Assembly: GCA_019639115.1 (NCBI GenBank)
Contig: JAHBSM010000002.1
Span: 62,001 to 126,000 of the forward strand
DNA: 64,000 nucleotides
From: Acidobacteriota bacterium
GTDB taxonomy: Bacteria > Acidobacteriota > Blastocatellia > Pyrinomonadales > Pyrinomonadaceae
Reading direction: 5' to 3'
Shown here: positions 39,417-48,221 of the stretch, piece after piece
Layout: every line of letters starts with the position of its first letter
Position numbering within the stretch: the stretch's first letter is position 1
Position numbers and translations under genes: made by a program
Notes under the pieces: model-generated
Database searches by the model: none
What the model saw: only the letters and a program-made list of their open reading frames with translations
What the model was told of the DNA's origin: nothing

Positions 39417-39896
39417 ATGCGATTCGATTCGATCGAAAAGATCAATGACCTTGTCGCGGCATTCGAGTCAAGGAGTCTGCCGAAATCAGAATGGACCCAT
39501 TTGGCTCATCTGACGGTCGGGCTTCACTACTGTTTTGGTCATCCGTTCGGCGTGGCCAAAAATTTGATGAGTGACGGCATATATTGGCTCAACGACGCCC
39601 ACGGCACCCCGAACACTGAGACGAGCGGTTATCACGAGACGCTTACGGTATTTTGGCTCAATGAGATCTCGTCGATGATCGAACGCAACCCCGGCGACGA
39701 CATTGTGCAGCTTGCGGTCCGGCTCGGTGATGAACTGAACGACACGAAACTTGCCCTAAAGCACTACAGCCGCGAGCTTTTGTTCTCTACCGAAGCTCGC
39801 CGGGCCTTTGTACCGCCTGACCTCGATCCCGAACAGGGAACGGATCCGTTCGAGGTTCCTGAGCTGACGACGCCCGCGCTGTCGCCCACAGGTTAG
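39417..39896 (+). CDS. Conserved protein with T-H-L and Y-H-E-T motifs, copy 2
   Basis: 159 residues. It is colinear with the protein at 35514-35999: by hand about 35 of the first 80 residues are identical with no gap. It keeps H28 (here also H31), the SGYHETLTVFW block around H73-E74, YSRELLFS, EARRAFVPPDL. GAGGAAC lies before the ATG. Its stop shares TTAG with the convergent cca gene. Function unknown; the second histidine makes HLAHL a possible metal-binding HxxH. Confidence 0.78.
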   Translation: MRFDSIEKINDLVAAFESRSLPKSEWTHLAHLTVGLHYCFGHPFGVAKNLMSDGIYWLNDAHGTPNTETSGYHETLTVFWLNEISSMIERNPGDDIVQLAVRLGDELNDTKLALKHYSRELLFSTEARRAFVPPDLDPEQGTDPFEVPELTTPALSPTG

Positions 39897-41293
39897 CTCG
39901 CGGCCAACTGTTTTGCAGCCGAGACCGCTTGTTCCAATTCCTTGACCTTGCCGTCGAGCTGCATCTCAAAAACGGCATCCAGGATCCCTTTGAAGTTTGG
40001 CCCGGGATCGAGTCCCAACGCGATCAGATGTCGGCCTTTCAATATCGGTTCTGGTGCGTTCCGTTCGATATCGAGCGACCGGACGCGGTCGATGAACCAC
40101 TCCTGAGCCTCCGATCCGAATATCAACTTCGAGCGATCTCCATCCGGATATCGCCCGAGAGAGTCCGCCTTGGCCACGCGGTAGAGCAGATCCGGCTCTA
40201 CCTTTCGAGCTAGCCGTCTGAATGCTCCGTCGCCGACCGGATTGCCTCGGTTCGTCGCGTTGTAGTATTCGCCCGGTTTTAGGTGATACCGCACGAGCTC
40301 GGCCACCTGTCCGCGCACGTCAAAGCCATCGAGCGTGAAAATGCCGAGCCGGTCCAGTAGCGAGAGTGTCGGCTCGACGCCGGCCTCATCGTGCCCTCGC
40401 GACCGAATGCGTCCGTCGATGAATTCCGTCGTCGGCGGTTTGCCCAGGTCGTGACAAAGCGCTCCGAGCATGACGGCAGTCTTTCGGCCGCGGTCGAGTC
40501 CGTCGATCAGCCGCCGGGCCTCGTCAACCACCATCAACGTGTGTACATCGACATCGCCTTCCGGATGCCAATCTGGTTCCTGCGGCACGCCGACTAGAGC
40601 CTGAAGCTCGGGGAATAGCTGCGCAACGGCTCCGACATCGTAAAGGAATCGCAGACCGACGGACGGCTCGTCCGCGATCAGAAGCAGCTTCTCGATCTCG
40701 CCCCAGACCCGCTCACGAGGCAGATCCGTCACGTCCACGGCACGGCAAAGTTCCGCTGTCGCAGGATCGACACTGAATCGGAATCGCGCCGCGAACTGCG
40801 CCACGCGGAGCACACGCAGGCTGTCGTCAGCAAAAGTGTCGGCTGACACCATGCGGAGCACGCGGCGTTCTATATCGCTTCTGCCGTCAAACGGATCTAC
40901 GATCTCGCCCGTGAGCGGATCCGCGAGTATCGCGTTGACCGTAAGGTCGCGTCGCGAGCAGGCATCGCGAAACGACATCGCCGGGTCGCCCTCGATGACA
41001 AAACCGCGGTGCCCGCGGCCGCTTTTGCTCTCGCGTCGCGGGATCGAAACGTCGAGGTCCGAGCCGACCTTATAGACCGCAAAAAATTCACCGACGGCGT
41101 TAACCTCACCGAAACCTTTCACCAGCTCGTATAGCCGGCCGGGTTCGACGCCGTAAACCTCCAGATCCCAGTCCTCCGGGGCCACGCCCATCAGCTCGTC
41201 GCGCACGCAGCCGCCGACGAGCATCGCACGCCCGCCGGATGCCCTGACGGCCTCGGCGAGTGATATAACATTTTGCGGTCGTTGATATGCCAT
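39893..41293 (-). CDS. cca: CCA tRNA nucleotidyltransferase / poly(A) polymerase family protein with HD domain
   Basis: 466 residues. The nucleotidyltransferase signature MLVGGCVRDELMG is followed by the catalytic DLE in DWDLEVYG. RRDLTVNAILADPLTGEIVDPFDG and LRVLRVAQFAARFRF are standard class II motifs. The C-terminal half holds an HD phosphohydrolase domain (GALCHDLGKPPTTEF, YHLKPGEYYNA). It builds or repairs the CCA end of tRNAs. Class II enzymes split CCA- and A-adding activity in some bacteria, so the precise activity is uncertain. No tRNA lies nearby. Confidence 0.9.
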   Translation of the reverse strand: MAYQRPQNVISLAEAVRASGGRAMLVGGCVRDELMGVAPEDWDLEVYGVEPGRLYELVKGFGEVNAVGEFFAVYKVGSDLDVSIPRRESKSGRGHRGFVIEGDPAMSFRDACSRRDLTVNAILADPLTGEIVDPFDGRSDIERRVLRMVSADTFADDSLRVLRVAQFAARFRFSVDPATAELCRAVDVTDLPRERVWGEIEKLLLIADEPSVGLRFLYDVGAVAQLFPELQALVGVPQEPDWHPEGDVDVHTLMVVDEARRLIDGLDRGRKTAVMLGALCHDLGKPPTTEFIDGRIRSRGHDEAGVEPTLSLLDRLGIFTLDGFDVRGQVAELVRYHLKPGEYYNATNRGNPVGDGAFRRLARKVEPDLLYRVAKADSLGRYPDGDRSKLIFGSEAQEWFIDRVRSLDIERNAPEPILKGRHLIALGLDPGPNFKGILDAVFEMQLDGKVKELEQAVSAAKQLAAS

Positions 41294-41364
41294 CGCGTGA
41301 TCGGATGCGCCGAAGCGAACACCTCACGATAGCTATTCAATCAAAGACGGCTCCGAGTGGCAAT

Positions 41365-42549
41365 CTAGTCGTCGCCTTTGTCGAGCGGAATAACGTGAAC
41401 GGCAGCATCCTTGACCTCACGCAGAAATCGGTTGATCACCGAACCCTTGAGTATGATCTGCCAGCGGGAGCGGGCCGATTGCCCGAATATGACGTGCGTT
41501 ATGGCGTTTTGTCTTGCAAAATCGAGCAGAGCGTCAGCGACGTTGCTGCCTTTAAGTTTGACGACTTTCGCCCCGAGCGATGCCGCGAGACGTATGTTCT
41601 CCTGGAGAGCTCCATATGCGCGCGGATCGATCCGGCCCTCTGCCTCCTTTGGTGTTTCGACATACACGGCGAACCAATCGTCGGTCGCCAGGCGGCCCGC
41701 GATACGCGCGCCGGTCCGGATCAGCTTTTTGCCGCTGCCGCGCGATGCCAGACAGACCATTACTTTCTCCGGTATCACCGGCTGGTCGAGGCCTTCGCGT
41801 GTGCGATATTCCTGATCCTGCGTCGATTGGAACTGGGCGACATGGCGAAGCGATAGTTCCCGCAGCGTCGAGAGATTCCCTTTTCTAAAGAAATTGTTGA
41901 GCGACTGTTCGATCTTCTCGACTGAATAGATCTTGCCCTGACGCAGCCGGGTCCGCAGAGTGTCGACCGATACATCGACATCGATCACCTCGTCAGCGCG
42001 TTTGAAGAAACAGTCAGGCACTGTCTCGCGAACCTGCACGCCCGTGGTTCGCTCGACGACGTCGTTAAGCGATTCTATGTGTTGAATATTGATCGCCGTG
42101 ATGACAGAGATGCCGTTTTCCAGCAGTTCCTTGACGTCCTGATAACGCTTGGGATTCCTCGCCCCGGCTATGTTCGTGTGAGCAAGTTCGTCTATTATCG
42201 CCACCGCAGGCCGACGAGCGATCACGGCATCCAGGTCGAGTTCTTCAAACACCGCACCGCGATACTCGACCAATCGCGGCTTCACGATCTCAAGATCGCC
42301 GAGTTTTTCCTCGGTCTCGGCCCGTCCATGAGTTTCGACTATTCCTATGACGACATCAATGCCCTGTTCGCGAAGCTGATGAGCATCCTCGAGCATTTGA
42401 TAGGTCTTGCCGACACCTGCAGCGGCACCAATATACACCCGCAGCTTGGCCTGCTCGTTGTCTTGAAGCCGTTGCAGGATCGCCTCGGGCGACGGACGCG
42501 TGCCCGTTTCGCGTGATGGCATCTCGGTGATCTCCGTATCAACGAACAT
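41365..42549 (-). CDS. kdpD: KdpD N-terminal half: sensor and universal-stress domains without kinase
   Basis: 394 residues equal to the cytoplasmic N-terminal part of KdpD. Walker A is GAAAGVGKT (41-49), then VVIGIVETHGR, AIIDELAHTN, INIQHIESLNDVVERTTGVQVRETVPD and FFRKGNLSTLRELSLRHVA, all canonical. A universal-stress (USP) domain follows, including MVCLASRGSGKKLIR and THVIFGQSARSRW. The protein ends there: no DUF4118, histidine or ATPase domain. Those are encoded at 48218-49330. It overlaps the kdpC stop by 11 bp, so it is the distal gene of the kdp operon. It may regulate KdpFABC expression by talking to the separate kinase. Confidence 0.94.
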   Translation of the reverse strand: MFVDTEITEMPSRETGTRPSPEAILQRLQDNEQAKLRVYIGAAAGVGKTYQMLEDAHQLREQGIDVVIGIVETHGRAETEEKLGDLEIVKPRLVEYRGAVFEELDLDAVIARRPAVAIIDELAHTNIAGARNPKRYQDVKELLENGISVITAINIQHIESLNDVVERTTGVQVRETVPDCFFKRADEVIDVDVSVDTLRTRLRQGKIYSVEKIEQSLNNFFRKGNLSTLRELSLRHVAQFQSTQDQEYRTREGLDQPVIPEKVMVCLASRGSGKKLIRTGARIAGRLATDDWFAVYVETPKEAEGRIDPRAYGALQENIRLAASLGAKVVKLKGSNVADALLDFARQNAITHVIFGQSARSRWQIILKGSVINRFLREVKDAAVHVIPLDKGDD

Positions 42550-43111
42550 TTTTAGCCGTTTCGTCCAGTTCGATGTTCAGCCCAAGCACATTGACGCGAG
42601 GCTCGCCAAAAATGCCGAGTTCCCGTCCCGAGGTGTATTTCGCCACCAGTTCGCGAACGCGACCCTCTGCGATCCCTCTCTCTTTCGCGACCCTGGGCAC
42701 CTGAAACTCTGCGGCCGCAGGCGATATGTGCGGATCGAGCCCCGATCCGCTGGTGGTCACGAGGTCCGCGGGCACAGGCCTCTGCGGGCCATCAAAGCTC
42801 AGCCGGTCGGCCTCAGCAGCAACACGTTCTATTAAAACCCGGTTAGTCGGGCCGAGGTTCGATCCGGCCGAGGCCGCGGCGTCATAGCCGTCACCCGCCG
42901 CAGACGGACGAGAATAAAAATAGCCCGGCGACGAGGATCTCTGGCCGATCAGCCGCGAACCCGCGACCTTTCCATCGCGATAGATCAGGGACCCGTTCGC
43001 CTCCGAAGGGAATAGGAGCTGCCCGACGCCCCACACGGCCAAAGGATAAACGCCGCCTAGCAGGATCGTCATTGCCAGCAACATTAACGTCGATGTGTAT
43101 AGAAGTTTCAT
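42539..43111 (-). CDS. kdpC: Potassium-transporting ATPase subunit KdpC
   Basis: 190 residues with one N-terminal membrane helix (LMLLAMTILLGGVYPLAVWG). Typical KdpC motifs follow: GSRLIGQ, YFYSRPSAAGDGYDAAASAGSNLGPTN (family insert), and TTSGSGLDPHISPAAAEFQVPRVA. KdpC stabilises the KdpFABC pump and assists nucleotide binding by KdpB. It lies 12 bp after kdpB. Confidence 0.97.
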   Translation of the reverse strand: MKLLYTSTLMLLAMTILLGGVYPLAVWGVGQLLFPSEANGSLIYRDGKVAGSRLIGQRSSSPGYFYSRPSAAGDGYDAAASAGSNLGPTNRVLIERVAAEADRLSFDGPQRPVPADLVTTSGSGLDPHISPAAAEFQVPRVAKERGIAEGRVRELVAKYTSGRELGIFGEPRVNVLGLNIELDETAKNVR

Positions 43112-43123
43112 CTTAACTCCGGA

Positions 43124-45166
43124 TCAAGCAAGACCGATGGCAGAGATGACGATGTCGATCAGCTTGATGCCTACGAACGGTGTGATCAGCCCGCCGAATC
43201 CGTAAATGAGCAAATTGCGTTTGAGCAGGGACGAAGCGGACATCGGGCGGTAGCTAACGCCTTTGAGCGCGAGCGGGATGAGCCCGATGATGACCAACGC
43301 ATTGAATATAACGGCTGAGAGTATCGCCGATCTCGGTGTCGAGAGCGCCATGATATTCAGCGTGTTCAGCACCGGGAACGAGGCGGCGAACATCGCCGGA
43401 ATGATCGCGAAATACTTGGCGACATCATTTGCGATCGAGAATGTGGTCAGGGCTCCGCGTGTCATCAATAGCTGCTTGCCGATCTCGACGACCTCGATCA
43501 GCTTGGTCGGATCGCTGTCGAGATCGACCATGTTGCCGGCTTCTTTGGCCGCCTGTGTGCCCGTATTCATCGCGACCCCGACATCGGCTTGGGCCAGCGC
43601 AGGCGCGTCGTTCGTACCGTCGCCGGTCATCGCAACGAGCTTCCCCTCAGCTTGTTCGCGTTTGATCAACGCCATTTTCTCCTCCGGTGTTGCCTCGGCC
43701 AGGAAATCGTCCACGCCCGCCTCATTCGCGATCGAAGCGGCAGTAAGCGGATTGTCGCCCGTGATCATCACGGTCTTAATGCCCATACGCCGAAGCTGTT
43801 GGAACCGCTCGCGCATCCCACCCTTTACAACGTCTTTCAGATAGATCACGCCGAGGGCGGTCTTGCCATCGGCTACAACCAGCGGCGTGCCTCCGGAGCG
43901 GCCGATCTTCTCGACGACGTCGCGGAGCCCGTCGGGAGTATGTCCTCCCTGCTCTGCGATGTATCGCTCGATCGCGTCGACCGAGCCTTTGCGTATTTTT
44001 CGGCCGTTGAGGTCAACCCCAGACATCCGCGTCTGGGCGGAAAACGATATGAAAGAGGCCATGTCGGCCATCTCGTGCAGCTCACGCCCACGCAGCCCAT
44101 ACTTTTCCTTTGCAAATACGACGATCGACCTGCCCTCGGGCGTCTCGTCGGCCAAGGATGACAATTGGGCGGCGTCTGCAAGCTCGGCGTCGGAAACGCC
44201 GGGCAGCGGAATGAACTCGCTGGCTTGCCGATTGCCGAGCGTTATCGTACCTGTTTTGTCGAGAAGCAGCGTATTGACATCGCCCGCGGCCTCGACAGCC
44301 CGGCCGCTCATCGCGAGTACATTGTGTTGTATCAGCCTGTCCATGCCCGCGATACCAATAGCAGAAAGCAAGCCGCCGATCGTCGTAGGTATCAGGCAAA
44401 CAAGCAGCGAAATGAGCACAAAGATCGTCTGCGGAGCACCGGAATAGATCGCAAAAGGCTGAAGCGTGACGACGGCGAATAGGAAGATTATGGTCAGTCC
44501 GACCAGGAGAATGTGAAGCGCGATCTCGTTCGGTGTCTTTTGGCGTGCGGCGCCCTCTACCAAGGCGATCATCCTGTCGATGAATGTCTCGCCGGGATCG
44601 GATGAGATCCTAACTACGATCCAATCGGAGAGTACGCGTGTGCCGCCGGTCACCGCCGACCGATCGCCGCCGCTCTCGCGTATGACGGGTGCAGATTCGC
44701 CCGTGATCGCCGATTCATCGACTGAGGCGACACCCTCGATCACCTCGCCGTCGCCGGGTATGAACTCGCCCGCGTTGACGCGAACGACGTCGCCTTTTCT
44801 GAGATCGGTCGCGGCGATCTCCCTCGTTTCCCCGTTCGCCTCTATCAGGTTCGCGGTGGTCTCGGTCTTCGACCTGCGAAGTGTATCCGCCTGTGCCTTT
44901 CCGCGTCCCTCGGCCATTGCTTCGGCAAAGTTGGCAAACAGAACCGTGAACCACAGCCAAACCGTGATCTGCAGGCCGAACAAAGGCTCCGTTTCAGCTC
45001 CGGTCGCAACCGCCGTCAGCCATCGAACGGTAAGGAACGCGGCTCCGAGTTCGACAATGAACATCACCGGATTCTTAATCATCGTTCGCGGGTCGAGTTT
45101 TTTTACCGACCCGGCGAGCGCCTGCCTAATGATAGTCTTGTCCCAGATCGAGATAGCTCTTTTCAT
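43124..45166 (-). CDS. kdpB: Potassium-transporting P-type ATPase subunit KdpB
   Basis: 680 residues. The TGES loop is at 155-158, the phosphorylation site DKTGT starts at Asp303, and the hinge reads [16 protein letters not shown]. These mark a P-type ATPase, and [14 protein letters not shown] and the flanking membrane helices mark the KdpB class. It hydrolyses ATP to drive uptake of K+ delivered by KdpA. The start lies 1 bp after the kdpA stop. Confidence 0.98.
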   Translation of the reverse strand: MKRAISIWDKTIIRQALAGSVKKLDPRTMIKNPVMFIVELGAAFLTVRWLTAVATGAETEPLFGLQITVWLWFTVLFANFAEAMAEGRGKAQADTLRRSKTETTANLIEANGETREIAATDLRKGDVVRVNAGEFIPGDGEVIEGVASVDESAITGESAPVIRESGGDRSAVTGGTRVLSDWIVVRISSDPGETFIDRMIALVEGAARQKTPNEIALHILLVGLTIIFLFAVVTLQPFAIYSGAPQTIFVLISLLVCLIPTTIGGLLSAIGIAGMDRLIQHNVLAMSGRAVEAAGDVNTLLLDKTGTITLGNRQASEFIPLPGVSDAELADAAQLSSLADETPEGRSIVVFAKEKYGLRGRELHEMADMASFISFSAQTRMSGVDLNGRKIRKGSVDAIERYIAEQGGHTPDGLRDVVEKIGRSGGTPLVVADGKTALGVIYLKDVVKGGMRERFQQLRRMGIKTVMITGDNPLTAASIANEAGVDDFLAEATPEEKMALIKREQAEGKLVAMTGDGTNDAPALAQADVGVAMNTGTQAAKEAGNMVDLDSDPTKLIEVVEIGKQLLMTRGALTTFSIANDVAKYFAIIPAMFAASFPVLNTLNIMALSTPRSAILSAVIFNALVIIGLIPLALKGVSYRPMSASSLLKRNLLIYGFGGLITPFVGIKLIDIVISAIGLA

Positions 45167-45167
45167 A

Positions 45168-46889
45168 TCACATCACCTGTCCATTGATCATCTGCAGGTG
45201 CTCCAGGATCGGCGACAGGCTCAGCACCGGAAAGAACGTCAACGCTCCGACGATCAGTATCACGCTTACAAGCAGGACAGCGAACATCGCGGTGTTCACA
45301 GGGAACGTCCCGAGGCTGGCCGGAACTTCCCTTTTGCCTGCCAGGCTGCCCGCGATCGCTAGCACCGGGATGATCATATAGAACCGGCCGACCAGGATCG
45401 CGATCCCGAGCGAGGTGTTGTACCAGGCCGTATTCGCGTTCAATCCTGCAAAGGCAGATCCGTTGTTTCCGGTCGCGGACGTGAACGCGAATAGCACCTC
45501 TGACAGGCCATGAGCTCCGGGATTGTTCAGCGAGGAGAGCCCTGCATCCGGCATCAGCACCGAGACTGCGGTGAGGCCCAGCACCGACAACGGAAAGATC
45601 AGTATGTAGAGCATTGCCATCTTGATGTCATACGCCTCGATCTTATTCCCAAGATATTCGGGCGTTCTGCCGACCATTAGGCCAGCGATGAATACCGTAA
45701 GAATGATCATCACGAGCATGCCGTACATACCTGCTCCCACGCCGCCGAATATCACCTCGCCGAGTTGGATATTGAGCAGCGGGACGAGGCCGCCGAGAGG
45801 AGTAAAACTGTCATGCATCGAATTGACGCTTCCGTTTGACGCGGCGGTCGTCAGAGTCGCCCACAGCGCCGAATTCGCCACCCCGAACCGCACCTCTTTT
45901 CCCTCCATATTGCCGCCGGCCACGGCCTGATCGACGCTGCCGGGAAATAGCGGATTGCCTTGTGATTCTGCCCAATAGGACAGAGCGATGCCCGCGATCA
46001 AAAGGACCATCATCGCCCCGTACACCGCCCAGCCGTGTCGCTGCGACCGCACCATTCGTCCAAGCGTGTAAGTGAACCCGGCCGGGATCAACAGGATCAG
46101 AAGCATCTGAACGAAGTCCGTCAAAGGCGTAGGGTTCTCAAAAGGATGCGCAGAATTGACGCCAAAGAATCCTCCGCCGTTCGTCCCAAGCTGCTTGATC
46201 GCGATCTGCGAGGCGGCCGGGCCCTGCGCGATGGTTTGTATTCCTCCGTCGAGCGTTTGAGCGAGGTCATATTCCCTGAAATTCTGTATGACTCCCTGAG
46301 ACACAAAGAAGATCGCGGCTGCCAGCGAAATGGGCAATAGAATGTAGAGCGTTCCTCTTACCACGTCCGCCCAAAAATTCCCCAGCCGGTCGGTCTCAAA
46401 TCGAGCGATGCCTCGTATGAACACGATCGCCAATGCCATCCCTACTGCTGCCGAGACGAAGTTCTGCACCGTCAACGCAGTCATTTGCGTAAAGTAGCTC
46501 ATGGTCGTCTCGCCGCTGTAGCCCTGCCAGTTCGTATTAGTCATGAACGACACGGCGGTATTGAATGACGAGTCGGGCGAGGGGCCCGAAAGCCCGGCCG
46601 GATTGAGCGGCAGGAAATACTGCAACCGCTGGATGAGATAGACCGAGACACCGCACACCAGGCTGAACATCAGCGTGGCCGCGCCATACTGCCGCCAGTT
46701 CATCTCCGTCGCCGGATCGACGCGGCAGATCCTATACAATGAACGCTCGATCGGGCCAAATACGGCCTCCGGCCCGGTCCTTTCACCGGCGTAAACCCTG
46801 GCAATGTAGATACCGACAGGTTTGGTCAGCAGGGTCAGCACCACGAGGTAGATGACTATTTGAACTATGCCGTAAACGTTCATGTTCAC
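45168..46889 (-). CDS. kdpA: Potassium-transporting ATPase subunit KdpA
   Basis: 573 residues, polytopic, homologous to KcsA-type channels with four selectivity-filter loops. Three are clear: [30 protein letters not shown] and [11 protein letters not shown]. It binds K+ with high affinity from outside the cell. The start is GTG at 46887-46889, 10 nt from an AGAGG inside the end of kdpF; an ATG two codons later is the alternative. Confidence 0.97.
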   Translation of the reverse strand: MNMNVYGIVQIVIYLVVLTLLTKPVGIYIARVYAGERTGPEAVFGPIERSLYRICRVDPATEMNWRQYGAATLMFSLVCGVSVYLIQRLQYFLPLNPAGLSGPSPDSSFNTAVSFMTNTNWQGYSGETTMSYFTQMTALTVQNFVSAAVGMALAIVFIRGIARFETDRLGNFWADVVRGTLYILLPISLAAAIFFVSQGVIQNFREYDLAQTLDGGIQTIAQGPAASQIAIKQLGTNGGGFFGVNSAHPFENPTPLTDFVQMLLILLIPAGFTYTLGRMVRSQRHGWAVYGAMMVLLIAGIALSYWAESQGNPLFPGSVDQAVAGGNMEGKEVRFGVANSALWATLTTAASNGSVNSMHDSFTPLGGLVPLLNIQLGEVIFGGVGAGMYGMLVMIILTVFIAGLMVGRTPEYLGNKIEAYDIKMAMLYILIFPLSVLGLTAVSVLMPDAGLSSLNNPGAHGLSEVLFAFTSATGNNGSAFAGLNANTAWYNTSLGIAILVGRFYMIIPVLAIAGSLAGKREVPASLGTFPVNTAMFAVLLVSVILIVGALTFFPVLSLSPILEHLQMINGQVM

Positions 46890-46893
46890 AGGT

Positions 46894-46983
46894 TTAGAAC
46901 CTCTCGGGACGCAATAGCGCGTAGGTCAGGTAAACAACAAGCCCAAGCGTCAGCACAAGTGCCGCGGCCGTCTCAGCGTTCAT
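46894..46983 (-). CDS. kdpF: Kdp pump small subunit KdpF
   Basis: 29 residues: one hydrophobic helix (AAALVLTLGLVVYLTYALL) ended by RPERF, the usual KdpF C-terminus. KdpF is a lipid-like stabiliser of the KdpABC complex. The ATG overlaps the stop of the 35-aa gene upstream (ATGA), and kdpA starts 4 bp after its stop. It is too short for ordinary gene finders. Confidence 0.9.
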   Translation of the reverse strand: MNAETAAALVLTLGLVVYLTYALLRPERF

Positions 46984-47087
46984 TTGTTCGAACCTCCATT
47001 CATCGATCGATCGCAAAACCATATGTACCCCGCACACGAAACAAAGAATCCAACGATGATGGCAAGATAAATCGCGTCATTGATCAT
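46980..47087 (-). CDS. Tiny membrane protein linked to kdpF
   Basis: 35 residues with one helix (AIYLAIIVGFFVSCAGYIWF) and a short tail CDRSMNGGSNK. It is joined by ATGA overlaps to both neighbours, which is strong evidence that it is translated. Single-helix peptides of this size occur before kdpF in some bacteria. It may be an extra small subunit or assembly factor of the pump; this is inference. Confidence 0.7.
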   Translation of the reverse strand: MINDAIYLAIIVGFFVSCAGYIWFCDRSMNGGSNK

Positions 47088-47422
47088 TTTTGATCTCCCA
47101 TAAGGCCTATTTCTCGCTCCTGCGTGGCGATCTGGTCCTGCCCATCGCGTCCTTCGTCGATGAATAGGGCACCGGCCGCGATGGTAAGCAGCCCGACGCA
47201 CAACAAGATGGTCGCTGTCCTGTCAATGACCAGATCCGCGGGATACATCCCATGCAGCAGCCACAAAAAAAGCCCAGCGGCCATCAACAGGACACCGCCG
47301 AGCACGCAGGCGAAGGCCGCGAGCAGCGAGACCCGTCCGTGCCTGGCTGAGCGGCGTTCCGACATCGACGACTCTTGTCGGCTGTCTGTGATCGATGCGT
47401 TTGAGCTTTGGACCGAGTACAT
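47084..47422 (-). CDS. Two-helix membrane protein heading the kdp operon
   Basis: 112 residues with two hydrophobic helices (LLAAFACVLGGVLLMAAGLF and TATILLCVGLLTIAAGALF), a short periplasmic loop and a charged tail. It ends with an ATGA overlap into the 35-aa gene. An ATG at 47363-47365 (MSERRSARHG) would drop 19 polar residues and is equally plausible. It is the first gene after the KdpE-like operator. I do not recognise the family. Confidence 0.68.
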   Translation of the reverse strand: MYSVQSSNASITDSRQESSMSERRSARHGRVSLLAAFACVLGGVLLMAAGLFLWLLHGMYPADLVIDRTATILLCVGLLTIAAGALFIDEGRDGQDQIATQEREIGLMGDQK

Positions 47423-47464
47423 CTGATCGCGTATCGGCTAACTAGAACGCCGACACGGTCACAG

Positions 47465-47518
47465 ATTATTCAATGCGGTGTAAAAGGTGGGTAAAGTCTG
47501 CGTAAAAAGTTTATAAAG
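47465..47518 (-). promoter_or_regulatory. KdpE-type operator and -10 element of the kdp operon
   Basis: Read on the minus strand, TTTATAA (47511-47518) is followed by TTTTTAC, CTTTAC and CTTTTACACCGC, whose TAC ends fall at 47502, 47491 and 47480, exactly 11 bp apart. This T-rich direct repeat resembles the TTTATA/TTTACAC operator of E. coli kdpFABC. AATAAT (47465-47470) lies where a -10 box would be expected for an activator overlapping -35. It begins right after the kdpE stop and leaves a leader of about 36 nt. Confidence 0.65.
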
Positions 47519-47519
47519 G

Positions 47520-48221
47520 CTATCCGGATATCGCGGGGTCGAATCGATAACCTATCCAGGGCTCGGTCAGGATGTGGTGCGGATGGGCCGGATCGGTTTC
47601 TATTTTTTTACGAAGCTGGCCGACAAAGACTCGAAGATATTCCGTCTGCTCGGTATAATTGCCGCCCCAGATCGCCGCCAGCACGGTCCTGTGGGTCAGC
47701 ACCTTGCCCCGATTCTGAAAAAAATAGACCAGGAGATCGAACTCCTTAGGGGTCAGGTGCACATCCCTGCCGCCGACCGTGACCGATCGCGTGGGAATGT
47801 CGATCCGAAATGCCCCGTCCTCGAGGATCGCTGCAGTTTCCGAACCAGACGGCACACGGCGAAGCGCGGCGCGAACCCGAGCCAGCAGCTCGTCTATGCC
47901 GAATGGTTTGGTGACGTAGTCATCGGCTCCGGCGTCCAGCGCCTCGACCTTTGTCCGTTCCTCGCCCTTTACCGAGAGAACGATCAGGGGCACATCCGAC
48001 ATCTTCCTTATCTCCCGGCAGAATTCGATGCCGTCAACCTCAGGCATCTGGAGGTCGGTGATCACCAACTCGGGGCCCCAATCCCGAAACGTATCCAATG
48101 CGGATAGTCCGTCGGCGGCGGTACGTACATCGTATCCGTGTGCGGCCAGGCTGTGTCGCAGAACACGCGTTATCTGCGGCTCATCATCTACCACGAGTAC
48201 TTTTCTATGGTCGCCGTTCAT
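47520..48221 (-). CDS. kdpE: KdpE-type response regulator
   Basis: 233 residues. The receiver domain has VDDEPQITRVLR, Asp56 in VITDLQMPEVDG and Lys105 in YVTKPFG. The winged-helix OmpR/PhoB domain has LTPKEFDLLVYFFQNRGKVLTHR and TEYLRVFVGQLRKKIE, with EPWIGYRF, all like KdpE. It activates the kdp operon at low potassium or osmotic stress. Its ATG overlaps the kinase stop by 4 bp. Confidence 0.95.
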   Translation of the reverse strand: MNGDHRKVLVVDDEPQITRVLRHSLAAHGYDVRTAADGLSALDTFRDWGPELVITDLQMPEVDGIEFCREIRKMSDVPLIVLSVKGEERTKVEALDAGADDYVTKPFGIDELLARVRAALRRVPSGSETAAILEDGAFRIDIPTRSVTVGGRDVHLTPKEFDLLVYFFQNRGKVLTHRTVLAAIWGGNYTEQTEYLRVFVGQLRKKIETDPAHPHHILTEPWIGYRFDPAISG

